From Candidatus Pacearchaeota archaeon (GTDB lineage Archaea; Nanobdellota; Nanobdellia; Pacearchaeales; DTIR01), in NCBI GenBank assembly GCA_018303805.1, contig JAGVXL010000001.1, positions 61,932 through 110,207 of the forward strand: a stretch of DNA of 48,276 bases. Reading direction: 5' to 3'. Under the pieces are notes generated by a model, which worked only from the letters and a program-made list of their open reading frames with translations, was not told the origin of the DNA and searched no databases. A program made the translations under genes and the position numbers. Shown here one piece after another: positions 1 through 8,641 of the stretch (the first letter of the stretch is position 1; the number at the start of each line of letters is the position of its first letter).

Positions 1-450
1 AGGAAACTTCATTCCTGAATCAAGCTTCTCAATGCCTGTTGAGAAAACCTGGAATCTGGGAGTTGGAATGCCATGATACAACAAAACTCTCTTAGTCATG
101 GCTTTGTCAAGGCATATTGCAAGGCAAAGGGGGCTGGAGCCAGAATACGGGATTTGCATGTATTCAAGCAGCAAAGGAATCTGCGCCTCCCTGCTTCTGC
201 CGTAAAGCCCCTCGGCTATATTAAAAACAAAATCCGGCCTGCTTTCCCTGATTTTGAAATATGCGGTTTCATCAGCATTTATAATCTTTGTGTCAATTCT
301 CTTTGTTTTTTTCCCCGCAAAGCTGGCTTCAACCGCTTTCTTTATCGCATTGACAGTCTCAACAGAGTCAAATTCTGCATACTTGTCATGAACCTCCCCT
401 TTTCCATTTCCCGCCCTTTTTTTTATATTGCACAACAACGCAACTTTCAT
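1..450 (-). CDS. ddl: D-alanine--D-alanine ligase-like ATP-grasp protein, N-terminal part (runs off left edge)
   Basis: Reverse-strand reading from ATG at 450: MKVALLCNIKKRAGNGKGEVHDKYAEFDSVETVNAI...FNIAEGLYGRSRRAQIPLLLEYMQIPYSGSSPLCLAICLDKAMTKRVLLYHGIPTPRF, a Ddl-type motif series. No stop inside the window, so it is absent from the ORF track. Confidence 0.85.
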   Translation of the reverse strand, partial: MKVALLCNIKKRAGNGKGEVHDKYAEFDSVETVNAIKKAVEASFAGKKTKRIDTKIINADETAYFKIRESRPDFVFNIAEGLYGRSREAQIPLLLEYMQIPYSGSSPLCLAICLDKAMTKRVLLYHGIPTPRFQVFSTGIEKLDSGMKFP

Positions 451-492
451 GAATTAATTAAATTTATAATCCTTAAAAATATTTGCTAATAT

Positions 493-918
493 ATGGCAGC
501 AGAAACTAAATCAATTAGGGCAGAAAACTGGAAAAGATACAGATTGCTCTCAACATCCCTAGGCAATCTTGTGGTATGCGGCAAGAATGCAGAGCAGAAC
601 GAGGAAGTTGTAAAAAAATTTATGGGGAAGGATAATCTCATTATTCATACAAAAGAGGCAGGAAGCCCTTTCTGCATTCTCTTGGACAAGCCAAAAAAAC
701 CAGGCAAAAAGGATTTGCATGAAACTGCAATCTTCTGCGCAAAATACAGCCGTGACTTTAAGAAAAACAAAAGGGATGTTGAGGTCCATGCATTCATCGG
801 CAAGGACGTTTACAAAGGCAAAAGCATGAAGGCAGGAACTTTTGGAGTAAGGAAAATCAGAAGCAGGATTAAAGTGAAAAAGCAAGAGATAGAAAATTTC
901 AATGACCAGACATGTTAA
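493..918 (+). CDS. NFACT-R (DUF814) RNA-binding domain protein
   Basis: GSPFCIL...DLHETAIFCAKYSRDFKKNKRDVEVHAFIGKDVYKGKSMKAGTF resembles the NFACT-R domain. Confidence 0.7.
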   Translation: MAAETKSIRAENWKRYRLLSTSLGNLVVCGKNAEQNEEVVKKFMGKDNLIIHTKEAGSPFCILLDKPKKPGKKDLHETAIFCAKYSRDFKKNKRDVEVHAFIGKDVYKGKSMKAGTFGVRKIRSRIKVKKQEIENFNDQTC

Positions 919-1691
919 ACCTTCCAGAATCAATCCTTCTTGGAATTGTGCAGGGAATAACAGAATGGCTTCCGGTAAGCAGTTCAGGGCATCTTGTTCT
1001 AGCACAAAAATTTATTGGCATAGACGTTCCAGTTGCCTTTGACATCTGGCTGCATTTGGCAACCTTGCTCGTTATTTTCCTGTTCTTTTGGCAGGACATA
1101 AAAAAGATTTCCAATGCAGCATTAAAATGGCAGACAAAGACAGCAGAATTCAAAACTGCAATCTATATGATAACCGCGACAATTGCCACAGCAATTGTTG
1201 TTTTTCCTTTCAAGAATTTGTTTGAGAGGGCATTTTCTAATTTGCCTGCAGTTGCATTTGGCTTTCTTGCAACAGGCATGCTTCTCTTATTATCAGGCAG
1301 AAGACAAGGAAACAAAAAAATAAACAGCCAGTCAGCAATCTTGATTGGCATTGCGCAGGGGCTTGCGTTCCTGCCGGGGATATCAAGGAGCGGCTCAACA
1401 ATCTCGACTGCCCTGCTCTTAAAAACAAAAAAACTGGAGGCATTCAAATTTTCATTTTTGATAGCCCTGCCCGCAATTTTAGGGGCATTTGTATTAAAAA
1501 TTCCGGAATTGGCAGGCAGCGGCATTCCAGCAGCCACCATGGCGGCAGGATTTATTGCAGCATTTTTAGCCAGCCTTGTTTCCCTTGCAGCATTAAGAAG
1601 GATATTGCTAAAAAACAAATTGCATTATTTTGCTTATTATTGCCTTATTATTGCAGCACTAACTTTAATAACCCATTTCTCCAAAATTTAA
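912..1691 (+). CDS. uppP: Undecaprenyl-diphosphate phosphatase (UppP/BacA family)
   Basis: ILLGIVQGITEWLPVSSSGHLVLAQ and PGISRSGSTIS motifs, multiple TM segments. Confidence 0.93.
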   Translation: MLNLPESILLGIVQGITEWLPVSSSGHLVLAQKFIGIDVPVAFDIWLHLATLLVIFLFFWQDIKKISNAALKWQTKTAEFKTAIYMITATIATAIVVFPFKNLFERAFSNLPAVAFGFLATGMLLLLSGRRQGNKKINSQSAILIGIAQGLAFLPGISRSGSTISTALLLKTKKLEAFKFSFLIALPAILGAFVLKIPELAGSGIPAATMAAGFIAAFLASLVSLAALRRILLKNKLHYFAYYCLIIAALTLITHFSKI

Positions 1692-1703
1692 AATAAACTG
1701 AAC

Positions 1704-1958
1704 ATGAAGCCAATTGGGATATGCACAATGCAGATAGGAAAGAACGGCCTGACAAAAAATATTATAATGGCGATAGGTGACGCCTTTGCAGCTCATGGAA
1801 ACATAAAAATTTCTGTGTTCAAGTCAGCAACACAGGATAAAAGAGAAATTGAAAAAATGGCATTGGAGATATGCACGGCATTGGGCAGGAAATTCACATA
1901 CAGGGTTGTGGGGCACACAATTTTCCTCAAAAAATGGAAAAAACCAATGAGAAGATGA
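1704..1958 (+). CDS. CRM/YhbY-type RNA-binding protein
   Basis: IGKNGLTKNIIMAIGDAF... and VGHTIFLKKW pattern of the YhbY/CRM fold. Confidence 0.65.
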   Translation: MKPIGICTMQIGKNGLTKNIIMAIGDAFAAHGNIKISVFKSATQDKREIEKMALEICTALGRKFTYRVVGHTIFLKKWKKPMRR

Positions 1959-1962
1959 GTTA

Positions 1963-2562
1963 TCAACCCAATAAATCAATCAAGGTATAGCCCTCTAACA
2001 CAACCTTATTGGATTCAAGAAAATCCTCAAGCTCTTTTTTCTTTGAGTAAAAATCAAACTCTCCAATCAAATCAATGCATCTCTTATCTATTAAATCGTC
2101 TTTATACAGAATTTTTTCAACACCCCTAACCAAGATGTCATCAGCCCTTATTACATTCCTCAAATTGGAGGCAATCCCTCCAAGTTTCCCTGCATCAGGA
2201 TATGGCGGCAAAATTCTCACGCCAACATACCTGCCTTCCAATAAATCGCCTTTCTTTATGTGGATTATATAATCTTCATTCGCAGCAGCGCCTGAAACAT
2301 CCCAGTTCTTGTCATGCCCAGCCAATCCAACCCTGTTTCTCAACAATTCAACAATCTCCCCAGAATAATCCTTCTGCCCCTCCAGATCTAAGTCACCGTC
2401 TATAAACACGCCGGGCATTTCAATTTTTCTCTTCAATCTTGCCAGCCCATTAAAAAAGGCATATCTCAAGCCCGGGATGTTGAAATATTTGAAATCCTCT
2501 CTTACGTCATCAATATTCCTCTCCTCAAAATGCACAAACCCCCTTACTTTATCCATAATCAA
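1963..2562 (-). CDS. Hypothetical protein (199 aa)
   Basis: Long ORF with no overlapping + strand gene; coding-like composition. Confidence 0.7.
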   Translation of the reverse strand: MIMDKVRGFVHFEERNIDDVREDFKYFNIPGLRYAFFNGLARLKRKIEMPGVFIDGDLDLEGQKDYSGEIVELLRNRVGLAGHDKNWDVSGAAANEDYIIHIKKGDLLEGRYVGVRILPPYPDAGKLGGIASNLRNVIRADDILVRGVEKILYKDDLIDKRCIDLIGEFDFYSKKKELEDFLESNKVVLEGYTLIDLLG

Positions 2563-2607
2563 GAGATAATGGCAACCTTTTTAAATCATTCTTTTTTAGA
2601 GTTAGAC

Positions 2608-3036
2608 ATGCCAGTAGAAATTGTTTACGAGGTTAGGGCAGACAAGTTTATAGCAGCATTAGCTTCAGAGCTTAAAAAGAAAGAGGAATTCAAGGTGCCT
2701 GACTGGGCCCTTTATGTCAAGACAGGCACTGCAAAAGCGAGGCCTCCGGAAAATGCTGACTGGTGGCATATAAGGGCCGCGAGCATATTAAGGCAATTAT
2801 ACACAAGAAAGGTTGTTGGAGTGAACAGGCTAAGGAATAAATATGGAAGCAAGAAAAACAGGGGAATGAAGCCCCCAAGATTCAAGAAATCAGCTGGAAA
2901 AAATATCCGGATGATTTTACAGCAGGCAGAGCAAGCCGGGCTTGTTGAAAAGATAAAGAGCAGGAGGTCTGGAAGAAGATTAACTGCAAATGGCCATGAA
3001 TTTCTTGATAATTTGGCAAAATCATTGAAGCAATGA
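2608..3036 (+). CDS. rps19e: 30S ribosomal protein S19e
   Basis: PDWALYVKTGTAKARPPENADWWHIRAASILRQLY...GVNRLRNKYGSKKNRGMKPPRFKKSAGKNIRMILQQAEQAGLVE. ORF track opens at 2530; internal ATG at 2608 preferred. Confidence 0.95.
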   Translation: MPVEIVYEVRADKFIAALASELKKKEEFKVPDWALYVKTGTAKARPPENADWWHIRAASILRQLYTRKVVGVNRLRNKYGSKKNRGMKPPRFKKSAGKNIRMILQQAEQAGLVEKIKSRRSGRRLTANGHEFLDNLAKSLKQ

Positions 3037-3058
3037 GGCATTTCTCTCCAAGACAAAA

Positions 3059-3358
3059 ATGGATAATAATACCGCTGATATAGAAAAGCAATTGCAGGAG
3101 CAGGTTGCGTTAACCCAGCAGCTGAAGCAGCAGCTTGCGGCTATAGAGTCTGTAGCAAAACAGAAGATGAGCAGGGAGGCAATAACGAGGTATGGCAACA
3201 TAAAAGTTGCCCATCCAGAAACAGCAGTCAGGGCAATTTCGCTTATTGCGCAGGCGGTTTCAGCAGGGCAGATTAAGGAAACAATGGGCGATGAGGAATT
3301 CAAGACTCTGCTGCAGGCAATCCAGCAGGGCAAAAAGGAATTCAAGTTCAAAAAATAA
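3059..3358 (+). CDS. PDCD5/TFAR19-family DNA-binding protein
   Basis: KQKMSREAITRYGNIKVAHPETAVRAISLIAQAVSAGQIKETMGDEEFKTLLQAI. Confidence 0.85.
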   Translation: MDNNTADIEKQLQEQVALTQQLKQQLAAIESVAKQKMSREAITRYGNIKVAHPETAVRAISLIAQAVSAGQIKETMGDEEFKTLLQAIQQGKKEFKFKK

Positions 3359-3393
3359 GCTCTTTAAAAAAGACCTTGGAGAAAACTAATAAA

Positions 3394-3738
3394 ATGAGAA
3401 AATTTGGGTTATGCCCTGATTATGAAAGAAACCAATGGAAATCATTTTACAATTCACTCAAGCAGGCAAAAGGCAATGCGGGAAAACTCGAGGAGATTTA
3501 TGAAATACAGCTATTTCCTGCAGATGCAATCCGGCAGTCGAGATTCCACATGGTTGTAAGTTACAATGAAAACACAAAACATTTGGAAGACATTTTCAAG
3601 TCAAAGGGGAAGGCAGACAAGATACTGCTAAAAAACAAATTAAATATAGGCATGGCAGAGGTTCTGCCAGTATGGAAAATTTTTAAAGTAAACAAGGCAG
3701 ATAATAACAGGGAAAAGGTTTATGAAGAACAGATATAA
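3394..3738 (+). CDS. Hypothetical protein between PDCD5 and L39e
   Basis: ORF 3376..3738; ATG at 3394 preferred; colinear with the ribosomal cluster. Confidence 0.65.
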   Translation: MRKFGLCPDYERNQWKSFYNSLKQAKGNAGKLEEIYEIQLFPADAIRQSRFHMVVSYNENTKHLEDIFKSKGKADKILLKNKLNIGMAEVLPVWKIFKVNKADNNREKVYEEQI

Positions 3739-3753
3739 ATAATGAATTAAAAA

Positions 3754-3960
3754 ATGCCACACAATAAGATAACAAGCAGGAAAAGGCATCTTGCCAAACA
3801 TGGAAAAAGGACAAACTGGGCTCCGTTCTGGCTTATTCCCAAAGTGTTCGGCAAGGGCAAGAGGATACACCCCTCAAGAATAACTAGGTTAAAGAGAAAC
3901 TGGAGAAAAACAAAAATCCATCTAACGCCAAGGAGGTTAAAACCAGGGCATCTAGGTTAA
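3754..3960 (+). CDS. rpl39e: 50S ribosomal protein L39e
   Basis: MPHNKITSRKRHLAKHGKRTNWAPFWLIPKVFGKGKRIHPSRITRLKRNWRKTKIHL. Confidence 0.9.
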   Translation: MPHNKITSRKRHLAKHGKRTNWAPFWLIPKVFGKGKRIHPSRITRLKRNWRKTKIHLTPRRLKPGHLG

Positions 3961-4018
3961 GAAAAAATCCTAGCATAAATTAACTCCAACAAACTAAAAA
4001 GTAACCAACAAATCTAAC

Positions 4019-4555
4019 ATGGCAAAAAAACAGGAAAAAACAGCTGTCTTGGAAAGAAACTACATAATCCCGTTAAGAAGGGCGTGGCAGAATGTCCCAA
4101 GATACAAAAGGGCAAACAAGGCAATCAAAACAGTAAGGGAATTCCTGGCAAGGCACATGAAAGTCAGGGATGGCATTAAATCAGTCAAGCTCAGCAAATT
4201 TCTAAACCAGGCAGTCTGGAGAAGAAGCATTAAAAAACCGCCGGCAAAAATAGAAGTCAAGGCAACAAAATATTCTACAGGTGAGGTTGAGGCAGAGCTT
4301 GCAAAGCTGGGTAAGCAAGAGGAGATTTTAAAGTCAAGGGAGAAATCTGAACAGGATAAAGCACAAGCCAAAAAGCAGGAGCAGGCAAAACAGGCAGAGA
4401 CAAGGCAGGAAACAGAGAAGAAGGCGGAAGAGGAAAAAAGAGCAGAGCAGCTGAAAGAAGAGGAAAGATTATTGCAGAAGGAAAAGCGGGACATTGAGAG
4501 GGAACTGATAAAGCCCAAGGTAACAGTCCAGCAGAGAAAAGCGCTTGAGAAATAA
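4019..4555 (+). CDS. rpl31e: 50S ribosomal protein L31e with charged C-terminal extension
   Basis: N-half ERNYIIPLRRAWQNVPRYKRANKAIKTVREFLARHMKV...VKLSKFLNQAVWRRSIKKPPAKIEVKA is L31e; about 80 residues of K/E/Q-rich coiled coil follow. Confidence 0.92.
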   Translation: MAKKQEKTAVLERNYIIPLRRAWQNVPRYKRANKAIKTVREFLARHMKVRDGIKSVKLSKFLNQAVWRRSIKKPPAKIEVKATKYSTGEVEAELAKLGKQEEILKSREKSEQDKAQAKKQEQAKQAETRQETEKKAEEEKRAEQLKEEERLLQKEKRDIERELIKPKVTVQQRKALEK

Positions 4556-4723
4556 TCCTGTCAGGGCATTTTCCAATCTGCTGGACTTTTATGAAAATTC
4601 TGGGATAAAAGTTAAAAATACTGTAAAATGCTAAAATTTAGTATACCTCATGAAAGTTTGATAGAAGAACACAATAATTATATCAAGAAAACTAATTATG
4701 ATAAAGCATAAAAAGGGGTTAAA

Positions 4724-5107
4724 ATGACACCAATTGAAATTCTTGCGTTGATATTTGCAATAGGGATTTTAGTTAAAATTATTGCTGTCTTAGTGAATCC
4801 AAAGTCCAATTTGAAGCTTGCCGAGATGATGCTTGAAGGCACAGGTGTTTTGAGAATAATCTACCTGATACTTCTGGCAATAACTGGATACTACCTGCTT
4901 TTAGAGCTGAACATAATCCAAATCTCAGCGGTAATGCTTTTTGCGCTGATTTTAGTGGCATTGGCATTTATACCCTATAATAAGCATGTTCTTGAGATAA
5001 GAAGGGAGCATGCAAAAAGCAGGAAAAAATTCCTGAAGCAGAACTGGCTTCAGCTGGTTATCGGGGCGGCAATTGCAATCTGGACGCTTGTTGCAATCCT
5101 CGCCTGA
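4724..5107 (+). CDS. Small membrane protein (127 aa)
   Basis: Several hydrophobic helices, coding-like. Confidence 0.7.
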   Translation: MTPIEILALIFAIGILVKIIAVLVNPKSNLKLAEMMLEGTGVLRIIYLILLAITGYYLLLELNIIQISAVMLFALILVALAFIPYNKHVLEIRREHAKSRKKFLKQNWLQLVIGAAIAIWTLVAILA

Positions 5108-5111
5108 TTTT

Positions 5112-5417
5112 TTATTTTGCAAGAAAAACCACTTCATTTCGCGGAACATAAAATCTTGACAGCATGTGGTCTCCTGGGTTGTTTATCTCAACAAGAAAGC
5201 CGTTTTTCTGGGAATCAAGCAAATCCACCTTTGCCAAGCCATGCTCCTCGTCAATCTTCTTCACCAAATCACTTTTGTTTATAATGCACCAATCCGCTTT
5301 TTCATCAATAGCATATACATTTTCTGATAAAGCCCTGAAAATTAGGACACATTCCCTTGAAAAACAAATAGGCGCTGTTGGATAATACCTGCATTTCAAA
5401 TACGCCTTTGCCATCAA
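5112..5417 (-). CDS. Hypothetical protein (101 aa)
   Basis: ORF divergent from cbf5, shares its intergenic region. Confidence 0.6.
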   Translation of the reverse strand: MMAKAYLKCRYYPTAPICFSRECVLIFRALSENVYAIDEKADWCIINKSDLVKKIDEEHGLAKVDLLDSQKNGFLVEINNPGDHMLSRFYVPRNEVVFLAK

Positions 5418-5474
5418 AAATAAAGGAAAAAGGGGTTAAAATATTTTTATAAACGCCTTTTTCCTGCAATCCCA

Positions 5475-6332
5475 ATGGAAAAGGATATTGATTTGCACAG
5501 AAGCATAATCGTGATTGACAAGCCGGCAGGCATGACAAGCTTTCAGGTTACTGATTTTGTAAGGAAAGAGCTGGGCATAAACAAGGCAGGGCATTCAGGG
5601 ACTTTGGACCCTGAAGTTACAGGCGTCCTTCCGATTTTGCTAGGCAGGGCATCAAGAATGCTTGACTATTTCATCCATCAGAATAAGGAGTATGTCGGCA
5701 TAGCCCATTTGCATCAGGACATGGAAATTGAGAAAATAAAGAAGACAATCAAGGCAAAATTTCTCGGGAAAATAATGCAGTTGCCGCCTGTGAAATCAAG
5801 AGTAAAAAGGCAGGAGCGCGAGAGAGAAATTGTCAGTTTTGAAATTCTTGAAAAGCATGAAAAGGATATTCTATTCCTGGTAGAATGCGAGGCAGGCACT
5901 TACATCAGAAAACTGATACATAATTTAGGAGAAAAACTGGGCATAGGCATGCACATGTCTGAATTGAGAAGAACCAAGGCATCAATATTCCTAGAAAGCC
6001 AAGCGGTAACACTCTATGACTTTACAAAAGCAGCAGAGGAATTCAATCAGGGAAATCCTGAAAAATTAAGCAGAATGCTTCATCCAGCTGAAATAATAAC
6101 AAAAATCCTGCCAAAAATTGAAGTAAAAACAGAAGCAATAGAGATGCTGAAGCACGGCTCTCCCCTTTTTAGGGAGATGATTAAAAATCATGAAAATTTC
6201 AATAAAGGTGATTTCTTGGCAGTAATGAGCCAGGACAAACTTGTGGAAATCGCGCAGGCAGAATTAGAAAGCAGTTCCATAAAAGATTTGAAGTGCAATC
6301 TTGTCGCAAAACCCAAGACTGTTTTGAATTAA
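5475..6332 (+). CDS. cbf5: RNA pseudouridine synthase Cbf5/TruB family
   Basis: IIVIDKPAGMTSFQVTDFVRKELGINKAGHSGTLDPEVTGVLPILLGRASRM; PPVKSRVKR; EAGTYIRKLIHNLGEKLGIGMHMSELRRTK; C-terminal PUA-like part. Confidence 0.93.
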   Translation: MEKDIDLHRSIIVIDKPAGMTSFQVTDFVRKELGINKAGHSGTLDPEVTGVLPILLGRASRMLDYFIHQNKEYVGIAHLHQDMEIEKIKKTIKAKFLGKIMQLPPVKSRVKRQEREREIVSFEILEKHEKDILFLVECEAGTYIRKLIHNLGEKLGIGMHMSELRRTKASIFLESQAVTLYDFTKAAEEFNQGNPEKLSRMLHPAEIITKILPKIEVKTEAIEMLKHGSPLFREMIKNHENFNKGDFLAVMSQDKLVEIAQAELESSSIKDLKCNLVAKPKTVLN

Positions 6333-6335
6333 AAA

Positions 6336-7118
6336 ATGGATACTCTTGAGGACATTGCTGTGGCAAGGGAGAAAGGGATTGAATTTGTTGATATATTCCA
6401 TGACACAAATGATATCCACAAAAGTGGAGGCGTAGTCCAGGGCATGCACCTTGCCGCCTTGACTTTAAAATCTTCATGGGATTTCTTTAAAGTGGACCCA
6501 TATGCATACATGCACAAATTAGACATAAAATTCAAATCTTTAACTTCATACGATGAAATTCTGTCTATAAAACATCAGAACGGTTTTCATGACAATGGGG
6601 ATGTCTCCATTTTAAGTTCTGGCTATAACTATAAACCAGACAAGAAAGAGTTTATTGAAATGCTGAGGAGATGTTCAAGAAAACCACCAGTCCAGCCAGC
6701 CAGAGAAAATATTGATTCTTATTTTATATACAAAACAGGCATACAAGGCAAATTTAGAAAATTCAAAGAAAATCTGAAAATGAAACCCTTTCTTTCAAAT
6801 TCCAGCCATACAAAGGAATTTTTCCTTTCATGTTTTGTTGCAGGGGCTTTGTGTGAATATATCAACCCTAATACACTGCCTTCTGGAAAAGTGGCAGTTT
6901 GGGCAAAGCAGGAGTTTAATTTTTATGGACTCCCAAAAACAGATGTGGATGATATGGGGGATATGACTATAGCTCTAAACAAGACAAGGGATACAGACAG
7001 GATTGTAATAATAAAAGAACATTTTTACATTGAAAATTCAGAGATTATAGATGGAACCTCTATCTTGTTTAAGGAAGAAAAAAGCAAGATAATGCCTTAT
7101 GAAACAAAAGGCAGTTAA
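6336..7118 (+). CDS. Orphan hypothetical protein (260 aa)
   Basis: Full-length ORF 3 nt after the cbf5 stop; no family recognised; flanked by a cbf5 3'-end duplication. Confidence 0.75.
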   Translation: MDTLEDIAVAREKGIEFVDIFHDTNDIHKSGGVVQGMHLAALTLKSSWDFFKVDPYAYMHKLDIKFKSLTSYDEILSIKHQNGFHDNGDVSILSSGYNYKPDKKEFIEMLRRCSRKPPVQPARENIDSYFIYKTGIQGKFRKFKENLKMKPFLSNSSHTKEFFLSCFVAGALCEYINPNTLPSGKVAVWAKQEFNFYGLPKTDVDDMGDMTIALNKTRDTDRIVIIKEHFYIENSEIIDGTSILFKEEKSKIMPYETKGS

Positions 7119-7132
7119 AGTTAGCAGCAAAG

Positions 7133-7165
7133 GCAAAACCCAAGACTGTATTAAACTGAAAAATG
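7133..7165 (+). repeat. Second copy of the cbf5 3' end
   Basis: GCAAAACCCAAGACTGTATTAAACTGAAAAATG against 6306-6338 GCAAAACCCAAGACTGTTTTGAATTAAAAAATG, 29/33 identical. Confidence 0.85.
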
Positions 7166-7342
7166 CCAAAAACTGAAAAATCCCTGGATGAAAAAATAGA
7201 GCCCCATATAGCATCAGAGATGTTTGAGCAGGCAGCTTTCTTGTACGGCTCACAAAGTGTGAAGGAAACAGTTAGGGTAATGAAGAAACTCGGCTTGGAA
7301 AGGGTTGCCAGGATTGCTTTGGGAGATTATTATACTCAATAG
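7163..7342 (+). CDS. Hypothetical protein (59 aa)
   Basis: MPKTEKSLDEKIEPHIASEMFEQAAFLYGSQSVKETVRVMKKLGLERVARIALGDYYTQ*; below the ORF-track cutoff. Confidence 0.6.
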   Translation: MPKTEKSLDEKIEPHIASEMFEQAAFLYGSQSVKETVRVMKKLGLERVARIALGDYYTQ

Positions 7343-7405
7343 AATCAGCCATTATTATTTCTTTTTAACAGCTGAAAAGAGAAGTCCGGGATATCCAGTT
7401 GAGAT

Positions 7406-7798
7406 TTACTTCAATGAATTAATATCCCCTACAACCTCGTCGATATACCCAATCTCCTTTGCAAAATTGTCTGGGGTATTGCCATACTCCATGGCTTTGT
7501 TCTTATTAGAAAGAGAGTTGTAGACATCAGCCAGCCTCTCGTGCACTATCCCCTGCTTGCGCAGATTTATTATAGCCGCGTATACCCTCTCCCTTGCCTT
7601 TTCTGTGTTAGGGCAGCTGCCAAGTTCGTTCCTTACATTTTCAATCTCATTAACCAGTTCATCAAGCTGCTTTTTGTCATAATAACCAGCAGGGGTTTTC
7701 CATTCAGCTGTTCTTTGTAACTCTTTGAGGGAATTAAACCCGAAAACAGCTGAAACTGCCAAAACCGCAGCAATGCCCAATTTAGTTTTTGTTTTCAT
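7406..7798 (-). CDS. Hypothetical protein with N-terminal signal/TM segment
   Basis: MKTKTKLGIAAVLAVSAVFGFNSL... Confidence 0.7.
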   Translation of the reverse strand: MKTKTKLGIAAVLAVSAVFGFNSLKELQRTAEWKTPAGYYDKKQLDELVNEIENVRNELGSCPNTEKARERVYAAIINLRKQGIVHERLADVYNSLSNKNKAMEYGNTPDNFAKEIGYIDEVVGDINSLK

Positions 7799-7852
7799 TG
7801 CAGGGAATCAATATTCCCTTTTATAAATCTTATCAAATTAAAAAATCTATCC

Positions 7853-8140
7853 CTATGCTGCCTTTTTTAACAACTGATAGAAATACCTTGCCAATTCATC
7901 CAAGCTGAAGCCAAGAAAAACAGCAATGCCGAACAAGGCAAGCTTTGAAAAATCAACCTGTATAAACCCAGCTGAAACAAGAAAAACATAAACGCCATAT
8001 ATGGCAAAACTCAGCACGAAAGCCAGGACATAGTTCTTCCAGTCCCTGAACTTTGCCGCCTTGATTGAGTATTTCATCATTATGCTCGCCCACACGCCAA
8101 GAAAGCCGCCTGCAAAAACCAGGATTGTTTCTGTATTCAT
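7853..8140 (-). CDS. Small membrane protein (95 aa)
   Basis: Three hydrophobic segments. Confidence 0.7.
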   Translation of the reverse strand: MNTETILVFAGGFLGVWASIMMKYSIKAAKFRDWKNYVLAFVLSFAIYGVYVFLVSAGFIQVDFSKLALFGIAVFLGFSLDELARYFYQLLKKAA

Positions 8141-8206
8141 GTTAAAAACAATCTATTCTGGTTTTTAAACTTTAAGGCAGGAAAGCAAGTTTACTGTAAA
8201 GGAGAT

Positions 8207-8638
8207 TTAGTTTGAACTTTCAAAGTATGCTTCTCTCTTTGCAGGGTCAAATATAAGCTTTAATTTATTTTGAATCATGAAATCTACGCCTAATATTGTT
8301 GGTTGGTTACACTCTTTGATTTCATCTACGGGGACCTGAATTGGCAGAATACATTCAAAATAATCACCGAATTTTAATTTAGCGCCATTCAAGATTTTTG
8401 TTTTCACTAAACCCCCGCCGTAGGCTATTGGTTCTTTTTTGCTTTCTAATTTTTGTAATTGTATTTGTGATACCCTCATTCTTTTTAAATCAGGGAGTCC
8501 TAATACAGTTGAAGGGCTCCCAGTATCAACAACAGCTTCAACTACAGCAAATATATGTGGTTCTTTAGATGTTAATAAAAACCTAGTCATAGCCCTTAAA
8601 CCTCCAGCAAATAAATAAACTTGCAGAGGTATTCTCAT
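8207..8638 (-). CDS. Retropepsin-like (clan AA) aspartic protease
   Basis: AVVEAVVDTGSPSTVLGLPDL (D-T-G active site) and TILGVDFMIQNKLKLIFDPAK. Confidence 0.8.
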   Translation of the reverse strand: MRIPLQVYLFAGGLRAMTRFLLTSKEPHIFAVVEAVVDTGSPSTVLGLPDLKRMRVSQIQLQKLESKKEPIAYGGGLVKTKILNGAKLKFGDYFECILPIQVPVDEIKECNQPTILGVDFMIQNKLKLIFDPAKREAYFESSN

Positions 8639-8641
8639 TTT

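Noticed and set aside
73-489. 138-aa plus-strand ORF
   Set aside because: Antisense to the partial Ddl-like gene, whose protein motifs are clear; treated as spurious
1163-1618. 151-aa minus-strand ORF
   Set aside because: Antisense within uppP
4628-4711. 27-aa ORF MLKFSIPHESLIEEHNNYIKKTNYDKA between L31e and the membrane protein
   Set aside because: Too short to support without conservation data
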